From positions 1-7,570 of the forward strand of contig JAJYPA010000403.1 in NCBI GenBank assembly GCA_021795795.1: a DNA stretch of 7,570 nt, written 5' to 3'. The translations under genes were made by a program, and so were the position numbers. The notes under the pieces were generated by a model. The model saw only the letters and a program-made list of their open reading frames with translations. It ran no database searches and had not been told where the DNA came from. Below are positions 1-5,747 of the stretch, piece by piece (position 1 is the first letter of the stretch; each line of letters begins with the position of its first letter). This DNA is from Pseudomonadota bacterium. GTDB taxonomy: Bacteria > Pseudomonadota > Gammaproteobacteria > Halothiobacillales > Halothiobacillaceae.

Positions 1-287
1 CAGACCACTGCGGGGCGCTGACCGTGGGTTCCCAGATGGCGCGTAGCTGTTTCTCAAAAATCGTGCTGGTTGCCCATGCCAAAACGAGAGCGGTTTATGA
101 GGACGCGGAAGCCAGCAAAGGCAGGGGTTGGTTCTCAGAATGCGGGGTATCTCAAAAACGGTCGTTTGTGAGAAAGGACTCAATGGTGGCTGAGCATCCC
201 TGGTCCTCTCAACCGCCGTCTCAGGACCGGATTGCTTGGGCTTTGCATCCTTAACGGGGTTTATATTCCGTTTTCTCAAGGGACCCC
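1..287. other. Non-coding leader of hicAB with repeated TCTCA motifs
   Basis: No convincing gene is seen here: the one open frame (24-254) has no recognisable protein character and no clear ribosome site. The pentamer TCTCA occurs at 52-56, 133-137, 150-154, 207-211, 219-223 and 274-278, and inverted (TGAGA) at 169-173. Chance would give fewer than one copy on both strands in this length. Two copies lie in the related strings TCTCAGGACC (219-228) and TCTCAAGGGACC (274-285), the latter ending three bases before the hicA start codon. Two inverted repeats are present: TCTCAAAAAC (150-159) with GTTTGTGAGA (164-173), one mismatch, and GGTCCT (202-207) with AGGACC (223-228). A TATATT box at 262-267 could be a -10 element, but no matching -35 was found at normal spacing. 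An operator role is inference. Confidence 0.5.
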
Positions 288-485
288 ATGAAAAACCACC
301 CCATGGGGTGGCACATAGAGGATCTTCAGGTAGTCGCCCGTCAGCAAGGCATCGCTTGGCGGCATGAGGGCGGTAGTCACTGCGTATTCATTCGGCCCGA
401 TGGTCGAACGCTACCCGTGCCTGCGCATCGACCGATCAAGCCGATTTACATCAAAAAGTTTTTGCGCCTGGTGGCAGGAGAATGA
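288..485 (+). CDS. HicA-family mRNA interferase toxin
   Basis: This is a 65-residue protein of the usual HicA length and plan, a small double-stranded-RNA-binding-like fold that cleaves mRNA independently of ribosomes. The diagnostic block GGSHCVFIRPDGRTLPVPAH runs over about residues 28-47, with the presumed catalytic histidine His31 in the G-S-H motif. The lysine-rich helix KPIYIKKFLRLV follows at 51-62. The ATG at 288 is preferred because AAGGGA (278-283) lies a few bases upstream; an internal Met at 303 would shorten the N-terminus without touching the core. The stop overlaps the hicB start in ATGA, so the two genes are translationally coupled. The gene reads intact, so a functional toxin is expected. 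Assignment to HicA is from family knowledge of these motifs; activity is inferred. Confidence 0.9.
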   Translation: MKNHPMGWHIEDLQVVARQQGIAWRHEGGSHCVFIRPDGRTLPVPAHRPIKPIYIKKFLRLVAGE

Positions 486-847
486 CCATGCATGCACTGG
501 ACGATTATCCGTTCGAGATGCGCCCGCTGAAGCCCTCAGAAGGGGGCGGGTATCTGATTTCCTACCCGGATTTCACGGAATGCATTGCGGACGGAGAAAC
601 CCTGGACGAGGCACTACACAATGGCCGGGAGGCTCTGCGTGCCGTGATCGAGACCTTGCAGGAGAACGGCCTGCCGGTGCCCGCTCCGAATAGCGGTGGC
701 GTAGCCTCTGGCCGCTTCGTCGCCAGGGTACCCAAGTCCATCCATGCCCAGCTCGCCGCGCGGGCAAAGATGGAGGGCGTGTCCCTCAACGCGATGGTGT
801 TGACGCTCATCGCCAAGGGGTTGGGTCAGGGAACGCGAGCGGAGTGA
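482..847 (+). CDS. HicB-family antitoxin with C-terminal ribbon-helix-helix domain
   Basis: This 121-residue protein is the cognate antitoxin of the HicA just upstream. Residues about 10-65 form the partly degraded RNase H-like HicB domain, seen as GGGYLISYPDFTECIADGET (21-40) followed by the helix LDEALHNGREALRAVIETL. After a Pro/Gly linker (64-76) comes a ribbon-helix-helix DNA-binding module, GRFVARVPKSIHAQLAARAK then SLNAMVLTLIAKGL (about 77-114), the type that autorepresses hic operons. The start at 482 overlaps the hicA stop by four bases and has AGGAG (476-480) just upstream; a second ATG at 488 would remove only two residues. On plasmids such pairs usually act as addiction modules. 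The inverted and direct repeats upstream of hicA are candidate HicB operators, but that link is inference. Confidence 0.9.
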   Translation: MTMHALDDYPFEMRPLKPSEGGGYLISYPDFTECIADGETLDEALHNGREALRAVIETLQENGLPVPAPNSGGVASGRFVARVPKSIHAQLAARAKMEGVSLNAMVLTLIAKGLGQGTRAE

Positions 848-1100
848 GGTTTGCCGAACGCTGAAAGATGGACGGGTTTCTGGACATATTCAGGGCCGGA
901 AACTGCCCCCGGAAGTGTCCAGAAACCAGGTGTTCAGAAAACGTTGGTTTCTAGTTGTAGCGGCTCGCAATCCAAAACGGCAGATCGCAATCAACGGGCA
1001 TTTTCGGCCCAGAGTAACTGCGTCTAACGGGCCTTCGCGCTCACATTATTTGCGTCTATGCTCTTATATCCAATCGAGAGCGCGCGAGATTCATGGTACA
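848..1100. other. Intergenic region between convergent hicAB and glycan operon
   Basis: The hicAB pair (+) and the glycosyltransferase operon (-) converge on this 253-base gap, and no gene is seen in it. Its left part holds the long inverted repeat annotated separately. The right part has two small direct repeats, TCGCAATC (965-972 and 985-992) and TGCGTCTA (1019-1026 and 1051-1058), and a weak inverted repeat CGCGCTC (1036-1042) with GAGCGCG (1078-1084). No transposon end or integrase site could be recognised. Base composition falls from GC-rich to AT-rich towards the right end, close to the stop codon of the large glycosyltransferase at 1101, so this gap probably contains the left cargo junction. 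Confidence 0.5.
875..927. repeat. Perfect 12-bp inverted repeat between hicB and the glycan operon
   Basis: GGTTTCTGGACA (875-886) and TGTCCAGAAACC (916-927) are exact reverse complements separated by 29 bases. A third related arm, TGGTTTCT at 945-952, is the exact complement of AGAAACCA at 921-928, so the middle arm could pair either left or right. The site lies 27 bases after the hicB stop. Neither side is followed by a run of T, so it does not look like an intrinsic terminator for hicAB or for the converging operon. A recombination core site, a protein-binding site or a factor-dependent end of transcription remain possible; none can be named from sequence alone. Confidence 0.7.
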
Positions 1101-2831
1101 TTACACCTTCTCTGTCTGTAAATCAGTGGCGATACATGCAACTTTTGAAAATGGTTCTATACAAGCCACTTTAACCATGAAAATGTTCAACTCTGTTCCA
1201 TAAGTAACGCGCACTCTGATCTCAATGTCCATGTAAGGCTGATCAAGTTTAAATTTTAACACTGCTATTCGCTCGTCATCATCGAGTAGCGCAAAAGGGA
1301 CCTCTGCCAACACTTTGTCACCATTATTAATGGCTACCTCTGCAAAAGAACCAGCGCAACCATGCGGTCCAACTTTACCAAAGATAGAAGCTTCGTATGT
1401 TCCCTGCGACAATGCCCGATGAGGGCCAAATAGCAGAAACCCACTATCACCCGTCGTAACAATACTTGCTCCGTCATGAGTTCCGCACTGAGTGCTCATA
1501 TCATAGCCTGGGAACCACTTCCATTCTTTCTGTAAATTTGCGGCCAGCTGACTGATCGCACCAGCCACCAGAACACCCGTTTGGCTCCAAGAGCGGGATT
1601 GATATTTTTCCCTAATGATTTCTTCGGTGGCAACAACTTCAGCGGGATTTTCCAAAAGATCGAGAATAATCTGAGCCCACGCCGCCGGGTTCCATGGATC
1701 GGCATATTTTACAAGGTCACCACCAACTTCTGGAAGTGAACCGCGATCAGATGCAATCACCACTTTACCCAGTGCTAATGCCTCACCAACAGGCAGTCCC
1801 CATCCTTCATATAGTGACGGGTAAACACAAAAATAGGCATTCTTATACAGCAACTTAAGCTCTGCATCGTTTACATTGTTGAGCTGAACAATTAACCCCT
1901 TAGTATAGGGGTCAAATTCTATATCCTTAAGCAAATCACCGACTCCCCATCCAGGCATTCCTACGAACACTAATTTCGGCAGCATTTCAGCATAGCCTGC
2001 CTGAACTAGCAGGTGGTAAGCCCGATAAAGTACCTCATGGTTCTTCCTTCGTTCGATGGTGGAGACATAAATAATGTACTCGTCTTCGACGAGCGCACTG
2101 ATTTGTTCGGATACCTGGCCAATTTCTTGTGGTACATTATCACCAAGTGGAATAACCAAAGTAGCACGCTCTGGCGCACCAAGATGCGAGCAAAGGGTGG
2201 TGTAATCGCGCTGTGTTTGCTCTGAGATGCAGAGAACCAAGTCAGATCCCCAGGCGAGATCTATAAAGTACTCTTTAAATTTCTGAGCAACTTCGCCTAC
2301 ACAATACTGCGGGAAAAGAACAGGGATCAAATCGTAGCAACAAGTGACAACACTAACCCCCATCTCCTTGCGAAGTCTATAGAATTCAGACAAGTATGAT
2401 TGGTCCCAATCTAGGCCGATAGAGACAAGAATATCTCCAGGACCAGGCTTGTAGGTACGGCTGGGATGTATAGGTATTGTCAACGACATATGCTGTAAGT
2501 TGTTATTCTTGTTATTCTTGTTATGTGGTTGCAAATCTTTAAATATCTTAGCTAAAAAAAGACGAGCAAGATCGAATGATGCACTGTCTGGTAAAACAGC
2601 ATCGACCGCCTTTGCTACATCATCACTGACGGTAGAATCGGTCGGCGCATACTCAATAAACTGCCCGTCAAGCCAAATGCAACGTTTGAATCTATCTTTG
2701 CCAAAAATCTTCTCAAGTTCCTCACTAACAGCCTGTTCGACGCGAACAATTCCAACTGGGGGGCGTTTCCAGTTAGCGCTTGTTGTAACATTCATCCAAA
2801 TGACAGGCTCGTCGACTGCAGTATATTTCAT
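1101..2831 (-). CDS. GT4-type (family 1) glycosyltransferase with C-terminal beta-rich domain
   Basis: This 576-residue protein should transfer a sugar from a nucleotide-sugar donor to a growing glycan. The GT-B fold is visible: an N-terminal acceptor half (about 1-245) and a donor-binding half (about 250-430). The donor half has the strand YIIYVSTIERRKNHEVL (252-268) with the conserved Arg/Lys pair, and the E-x7-E motif in YEGWGLPVGEAL (Glu342 and Glu350). SDRGSLPEVGGD (361-372) follows, typical of mannosyl- and rhamnosyltransferase-like members. About 445-560 form an extra domain rich in predicted beta strands (SGFLLFGPHRALSQGTYEAS onwards), probably a carbohydrate-binding or accessory sandwich. 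An Asn/Lys-rich loop at 104-111 is encoded by a 9-base tandem repeat. The start at 2831 has a G-rich ribosome site (GGGGGGA) and lies 18 bases after the previous gene. Donor and acceptor sugars cannot be told. Confidence 0.88.
   Translation of the reverse strand: MKYTAVDEPVIWMNVTTSANWKRPPVGIVRVEQAVSEELEKIFGKDRFKRCIWLDGQFIEYAPTDSTVSDDVAKAVDAVLPDSASFDLARLFLAKIFKDLQPHNKNNKNNNLQHMSLTIPIHPSRTYKPGPGDILVSIGLDWDQSYLSEFYRLRKEMGVSVVTCCYDLIPVLFPQYCVGEVAQKFKEYFIDLAWGSDLVLCISEQTQRDYTTLCSHLGAPERATLVIPLGDNVPQEIGQVSEQISALVEDEYIIYVSTIERRKNHEVLYRAYHLLVQAGYAEMLPKLVFVGMPGWGVGDLLKDIEFDPYTKGLIVQLNNVNDAELKLLYKNAYFCVYPSLYEGWGLPVGEALALGKVVIASDRGSLPEVGGDLVKYADPWNPAAWAQIILDLLENPAEVVATEEIIREKYQSRSWSQTGVLVAGAISQLAANLQKEWKWFPGYDMSTQCGTHDGASIVTTGDSGFLLFGPHRALSQGTYEASIFGKVGPHGCAGSFAEVAINNGDKVLAEVPFALLDDDERIAVLKFKLDQPYMDIEIRVRVTYGTELNIFMVKVACIEPFSKVACIATDLQTEKV
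2500..2525. repeat. 9-bp tandem repeat inside the large glycosyltransferase gene
   Basis: The unit TTGTTATTC occurs twice in tandem (2500-2508 and 2509-2517) and is followed by a partial third copy (2518-2525). Read on the minus strand it encodes an Asn/Lys string near residues 104-112, in a loop of the N-terminal half. Nine bases is a multiple of three, so copy-number change would lengthen or shorten the loop without shifting the frame. Confidence 0.8.
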
Positions 2832-2849
2832 ACTTGTTGTCCCCCCGTA

Positions 2850-4034
2850 TCATATCGACCGGATTAAATTCAGCAATGGCTGCAACTGATTCTCCCAGAG
2901 AAGTAGTTTTCGTGGCTCCAAATCTGCCTGAGTTAGTCTTAAAGGCTCTTCGGCCATAGCGCTTCTCACTGCGCGACGGAATCCTTCCGCCTTTTCTTCA
3001 ACCCTAACACCTTTTGCGTGAGCAAATTTTTCAAATCCACGCATTGCGGTTGGGGTTGCAATTACATGTTTCCCAGACCATAACGCTTCCGCAGTCTTCA
3101 AGTTCGTCCCACCACCATGCGTAATTGGGAGAACAACAACGTGCGCAGTATGTAAGAGACCTTGAATGCATTCATCTGTTACAACACCTGCTGCAATATA
3201 TACTCGTTTAAGTCCTGGAATTTTTTTAAATCTAAAATCATTTTCAATGATTGGCCCAGATGCTCCAGCAACTACGAGCCGTTCATCTGGAGATATAAAT
3301 CCAACACCAGCACCAAAAATTTCGAAAAATGCTTGTACGTTTGGTGCATGAGAACTTGCACAATAAAGTGCCGTTTTACGATGACAAGTTATTGCATTGG
3401 CTTCTTTGATACCTCTGATCGTAATAGGCATATCCCTTACACCATTCTGCGCTAGGACGATCCTGCCGTTCGTATAATCCCGACTCCAATGCAGATCATT
3501 TCTAGAAACGCAGCAGACCCCGTCTGCCTCCCGAAGAGCGAAAACTTCGCAGTCAAGAACTTTTTTTGCCCCATGTTCGGCTTCTGTTATTGTGGCATAG
3601 GTTTTCATAATATCTAATTTTAACTTGTGTTCAACGTTCTGTGATCCATATATTATTTTAATATTGCTAGATTTAAAATTATTTGCATAACGAAATGCAA
3701 ACCCAAAAAGCCATGGCTGTTCAACATGAATAACGTCTGGTTTTAAAGTAATTAACCCAGATAACTTTTCAAAAAAAAAATCATTCTTCTCGAATAATTG
3801 GCCAATAGCCCAGTCATCCATGAGGAATGGGTTTTTGATGTGCTCAGCTAGTGAGGCGAACCCGGGATAGTCAGCGAAGCCTGGTGTACTTGGGTAGCTA
3901 TCGCTACCCAAGACGCCGACCACCTCCACTGTATAGCCTGCCTCCCTATATAAACGGACAATATTGTAAAGCCGATGCTGACCTCCGTGTTGCGGTATAT
4001 CGATTGGATAAGTGCTTAACGTTAATATATTCAT
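2850..4034 (-). CDS. GT4-type (family 1) glycosyltransferase
   Basis: This 394-residue GT-B glycosyltransferase is of usual length for the family. The N-terminal half begins MNILTLSTYPIDIPQHGGQH with the Gly-Gly-Gln loop typical of GT4 acceptor domains. VIHVEQPW (101-108) and SQNVEHK (131-137) match the family's HxE/HNVE-like positions. The donor half includes LYCASSHAPN (223-232), RLVVAGASG (252-260) and LPITHGGGTNLKTAEALWSGKHVIATPTAMRGFE (302-335). This is the G-G-G-T-x-x-K form seen in many polysaccharide enzymes in place of the standard E-x7-E. The start at 4034 lies 14 bases after the DUF4214-like gene and the stop 18 bases before the next glycosyltransferase, so the genes form one operon. 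A run of ten T encodes FFF at residues 86-88. The sugar transferred is unknown. Confidence 0.88.
   Translation of the reverse strand: MNILTLSTYPIDIPQHGGQHRLYNIVRLYREAGYTVEVVGVLGSDSYPSTPGFADYPGFASLAEHIKNPFLMDDWAIGQLFEKNDFFFEKLSGLITLKPDVIHVEQPWLFGFAFRYANNFKSSNIKIIYGSQNVEHKLKLDIMKTYATITEAEHGAKKVLDCEVFALREADGVCCVSRNDLHWSRDYTNGRIVLAQNGVRDMPITIRGIKEANAITCHRKTALYCASSHAPNVQAFFEIFGAGVGFISPDERLVVAGASGPIIENDFRFKKIPGLKRVYIAAGVVTDECIQGLLHTAHVVVLPITHGGGTNLKTAEALWSGKHVIATPTAMRGFEKFAHAKGVRVEEKAEGFRRAVRSAMAEEPLRLTQADLEPRKLLLWENQLQPLLNLIRSI
3771..3780. repeat. Homopolymer A10/T10 inside a glycosyltransferase gene
   Basis: Ten consecutive A on the plus strand read as T10 on the coding strand, spanning the last base of the Asp85 codon and Phe86-Phe88. 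Gain of one T gives an immediate TGA in frame. Loss of one T gives a TAA about six codons further on. Either change truncates the enzyme at about 90 residues of 394, so the tract could act as a slippage switch. It is in the ON length here. Confidence 0.75.
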
Positions 4035-4048
4035 TATCTAATAACGCC

Positions 4049-4501
4049 TTATTTAGATTGATCAGATTCAATACTTCGCATAATTCTATATACTCTATTT
4101 TCTATCGCTCGCAACGCTTTTAAGTGGTCTTTTATAGTCATTGAGAAGATAAAAAACGAAATAATTTGCCCAAAAATTGGTATATTTAAAAACCACTCAA
4201 GTAATTCGTACGATTTAAGCCATCGAATATGCACACCAACATTTTTTGCTTCGTCAGATTTCATCATATCTATGAGAATGCGCTCTTTTGTAACGCCGCT
4301 TCTAATTCTTAAAAGGTAATAAAGTTCGCCTTCTGTATCAGGCAGCCTTCTTAAGAGGATCATGTATGCAACATATACAAAATCATAATCATTCAAGTGT
4401 TCAAAATCTTTAATCCCATAAATACCGTCCAAACTGACATTAAAGAGTTTATATGATTCATGCGGTGTGTGCGGCGGCAAGTTATCTTTCATGCTGTACA
4501 T
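4049..4501 (-). CDS. Small DUF4214-like protein with C-terminal hydrophobic segment
   Basis: This 150-residue protein shows the DUF4214 pattern at about residues 41-90: YVAYMILLRRLPDTEGELYY, then a loop, then TKERILIDMMKSDEAK. DUF4214 is a helical domain common in polysaccharide gene clusters, often fused to glycosyltransferases, with no settled biochemical role. Here it stands alone. Residues about 105-121 (FLNIPIFGQIISFFIFS) are hydrophobic enough for a membrane or amphipathic segment, followed by a basic helix (KDHLKALRAIENRVYRIMRSI), so it may sit on the inner membrane as a scaffold. It starts 13 bases after the methyltransferase stop and ends 14 bases before the next gene. No strong ribosome site is seen; the ATG at 4492 is an alternative start, and coupling to the upstream gene is likely. 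Confidence 0.7.
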   Translation of the reverse strand: MYSMKDNLPPHTPHESYKLFNVSLDGIYGIKDFEHLNDYDFVYVAYMILLRRLPDTEGELYYLLRIRSGVTKERILIDMMKSDEAKNVGVHIRWLKSYELLEWFLNIPIFGQIISFFIFSMTIKDHLKALRAIENRVYRIMRSIESDQSK

Positions 4502-4514
4502 GGTCTGAATTAAT

Positions 4515-5363
4515 TCATAGAAGTGGTTTTTTAATTATCAATCCCACAGAAGTCACTACATAACCAGCAAGATCAAGTTTCAAATGAGGATCTTGAGTAT
4601 ACGGTGGCTCATCTACGTAATTATCCATGTAGAATGAATCAGGAGCAACATTTAAATCTTCAACATAAAATCCCATTGTGCGAGCCTTTTCAATAAATTC
4701 TTCCAGATCAACCTTTCTATATATTACTGTTTGGCCTTCTGTAATAGTATCACTGTTGGAACTTAAGTTATATTCAGTCGTATGAATAGCAACACCGCCA
4801 GGGCGCAATGTATTTAATGAGTTAAGCACAAAGTTTAATCCATTCTGTAATGACCCAAGATGCTCGAAGCAGCATGATGACCAACAAAAATCGAAGCCAT
4901 TAAGATCGTCAGGTATATCATTCATATTTACATATCTAAATGAAACATTTCTACTAAAAACATTTTTATCGCAAAGATCACCATAAAACAAATTATCTAA
5001 ATTAGCAGCGTGCTGATTGCCTGCGCGCCAATCATTACCGATTTCATCTGGCGCATCTGTTGCGAGAATTATCAAACCAAGGCTTGCCAAAAAAGAAGGA
5101 AGCTTTTCGCTTCCAACGCCGAAAACTAGACCTTTTTTGCCTTCCTCAAGAAGGCCATTATTGCCAAAATGGTTAATTATGTAAACCCATTCCCAAAGCT
5201 TTCGATGAAAAACAGGAGTAATGTTTAGATTGTTGCAAATCGCGAGAAATTCTGGTGATATAAAATCGCTAGCGTTGCATGTGGAATATTGAAAAGGCGT
5301 CAATGGCAAAGTTGGAACCATCGGCGTATCTGGAAAAGATTTAGAAAATAATTTATATGGCAT
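4515..5363 (-). CDS. Class I SAM-dependent methyltransferase
   Basis: This 282-residue protein probably methylates a sugar or a terminal glycan group. The Rossmann fold is visible: motif I GLVFGVGSEKLPSFLASLG (about 78-96), the acidic end of strand 2 at ATDAPD (Asp103), a motif near VNMNDIP (135-141) followed by FDFCWSSCCFEHLG, and LRPGG (166-170) before the next strand. The motif I glycines (G-V-G-S) depart slightly from the common G-x-G-x-G. The start is set at 5363, not at the upstream in-frame ATG at 5411, because GGAG lies six bases before it (5370-5373). The extra 16 residues would also be encoded by GC-rich origin DNA unlike the rest of the gene. It is the first gene of the cassette. 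No promoter with good -35 and -10 boxes was found upstream, so expression may depend on a weak promoter in the origin region or on read-through. Confidence 0.85.
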   Translation of the reverse strand: MPYKLFSKSFPDTPMVPTLPLTPFQYSTCNASDFISPEFLAICNNLNITPVFHRKLWEWVYIINHFGNNGLLEEGKKGLVFGVGSEKLPSFLASLGLIILATDAPDEIGNDWRAGNQHAANLDNLFYGDLCDKNVFSRNVSFRYVNMNDIPDDLNGFDFCWSSCCFEHLGSLQNGLNFVLNSLNTLRPGGVAIHTTEYNLSSNSDTITEGQTVIYRKVDLEEFIEKARTMGFYVEDLNVAPDSFYMDNYVDEPPYTQDPHLKLDLAGYVVTSVGLIIKKPLL

Positions 5364-5369
5364 TTTATA

Positions 5370-5373
5370 CTCC
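5370..5373 (-). promoter_or_regulatory. Ribosome binding site deciding the methyltransferase start
   Basis: GGAG on the minus strand lies six bases before the ATG at 5363. It supports that start over the upstream in-frame ATG at 5411. The visible change from AT-rich coding DNA to GC-rich origin DNA falls just upstream of it. Confidence 0.7.
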
Positions 5374-5440
5374 AGGTGAAAGGGGCGGCCGGGGTCCAAT
5401 CGCCAGCGCAAAGCCGTTCGCGCATGGACGCACTAAAAGG

Positions 5441-5497
5441 CGTGCTGAGCACGGCAATTCTCCTTGCAATTGCCATGGCATGCCTCCAGTCGGCATG
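5441..5497. repeat. Cluster of short palindromes left of the GC tract
   Basis: Four adjoining dyads are present: CGTGCTGAGCACG (5441-5453), GGCAATT (5453-5459) with AATTGCC (5468-5474), TGCCATGGCA (5471-5480), and CATGCC (5479-5484) with GGCATG (5492-5497). They overlap in series, so only some can form together. They may be single-strand initiation or regulatory structures of the origin; their function is not known. Confidence 0.5.
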
Positions 5498-5543
5498 AGG
5501 TTCTCCGGGGAAGGATAGAACAGAGGGATAGAGGAAAGGAAGA

Positions 5544-5572
5544 GGGGCGGGGCGGGGCGGGGCGGGGCGGGG
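5544..5572. repeat. (GGGGC)5GGGG tract, likely G-quadruplex
   Basis: Six runs of four G separated by single C bases fill 29 bases of the plus strand. Four such runs with one-base loops meet the strictest rules for a parallel G-quadruplex, and six allow alternatives. The position, in the origin beyond the hairpins, corresponds to the GC-rich block of IncQ origins. It may affect strand opening or fork direction, or simply be an unstable simple repeat. Confidence 0.85.
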
Positions 5573-5595
5573 TGTGTCTGCAAGCGAAGCGCGCA

Positions 5596-5608
5596 GGCCC
5601 GAAGGGCC
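5596..5608. repeat. Hairpin GGCCC-GAA-GGGCC in the origin
   Basis: A perfect 5-bp GC stem with a three-base loop. It lies 24 bases to the right of the GC tract. With the hairpins at 5643-5657 and 5666-5684 it is a candidate single-strand initiation site for the plasmid primase; that is inference. Confidence 0.5.
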
Positions 5609-5642
5609 GTAGGGGCAAGGTTTCAGACGTCGCCATCAGGCG

Positions 5643-5657
5643 GCGGCTGAGAGCCGC
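5643..5657. repeat. Hairpin GCGGCT-GAG-AGCCGC in the origin
   Basis: A perfect 6-bp stem with a three-base loop, followed nine bases later by a second, AT-rich perfect hairpin. It is a candidate ssi-type structure by position only. Confidence 0.5.
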
Positions 5658-5665
5658 GCCTAGTG

Positions 5666-5684
5666 GATATTCTTGGAGAATATC
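5666..5684. repeat. Hairpin GATATTCT-TGG-AGAATATC in the origin
   Basis: A perfect 8-bp stem with a three-base loop, the longest exact hairpin in the origin and AT-rich within GC-rich surroundings. It lies 63 bases to the left of the first iteron. Candidate roles are a single-strand initiation hairpin for the RepB primase or an easily melted element; neither is proven. Confidence 0.55.
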
Positions 5685-5747
5685 ATGGACAAGTTTTCCA
5701 AAGTGCCCGCAAACCCTTACCGTTCCTCGGTTTCAAGGAATTCGCGT

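Noticed and set aside
24..254. Open frame of 76 codons before hicA
   Set aside because: No family-like sequence, no clear ribosome site, and it runs through the repeated TCTCA and inverted-repeat region, which better fits regulatory DNA.
875..927. Intrinsic terminator for hicAB or for the glycan operon
   Set aside because: The 29-base loop is long and no T run follows on either strand.
997..5366. GGCATTTT at 997-1004 and 5359-5366 as a target-site duplication around the cargo
   Set aside because: The match is only 8 bases, the right copy overlaps a start codon, the left copy is about 100 bases from the gene end, and no transposase or terminal inverted repeats are seen.
5364..5411. N-terminal extension of the methyltransferase to the ATG at 5411
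   Set aside because: The added 16 residues are encoded by GC-rich origin DNA, and the ATG at 5363 has a well-placed GGAG.
5506..5543. Purine-rich strand with two GGATAGA strings as an oriT nick region
   Set aside because: The resemblance to IncP-type nick sites is too short, and no mobilisation genes are in the window.
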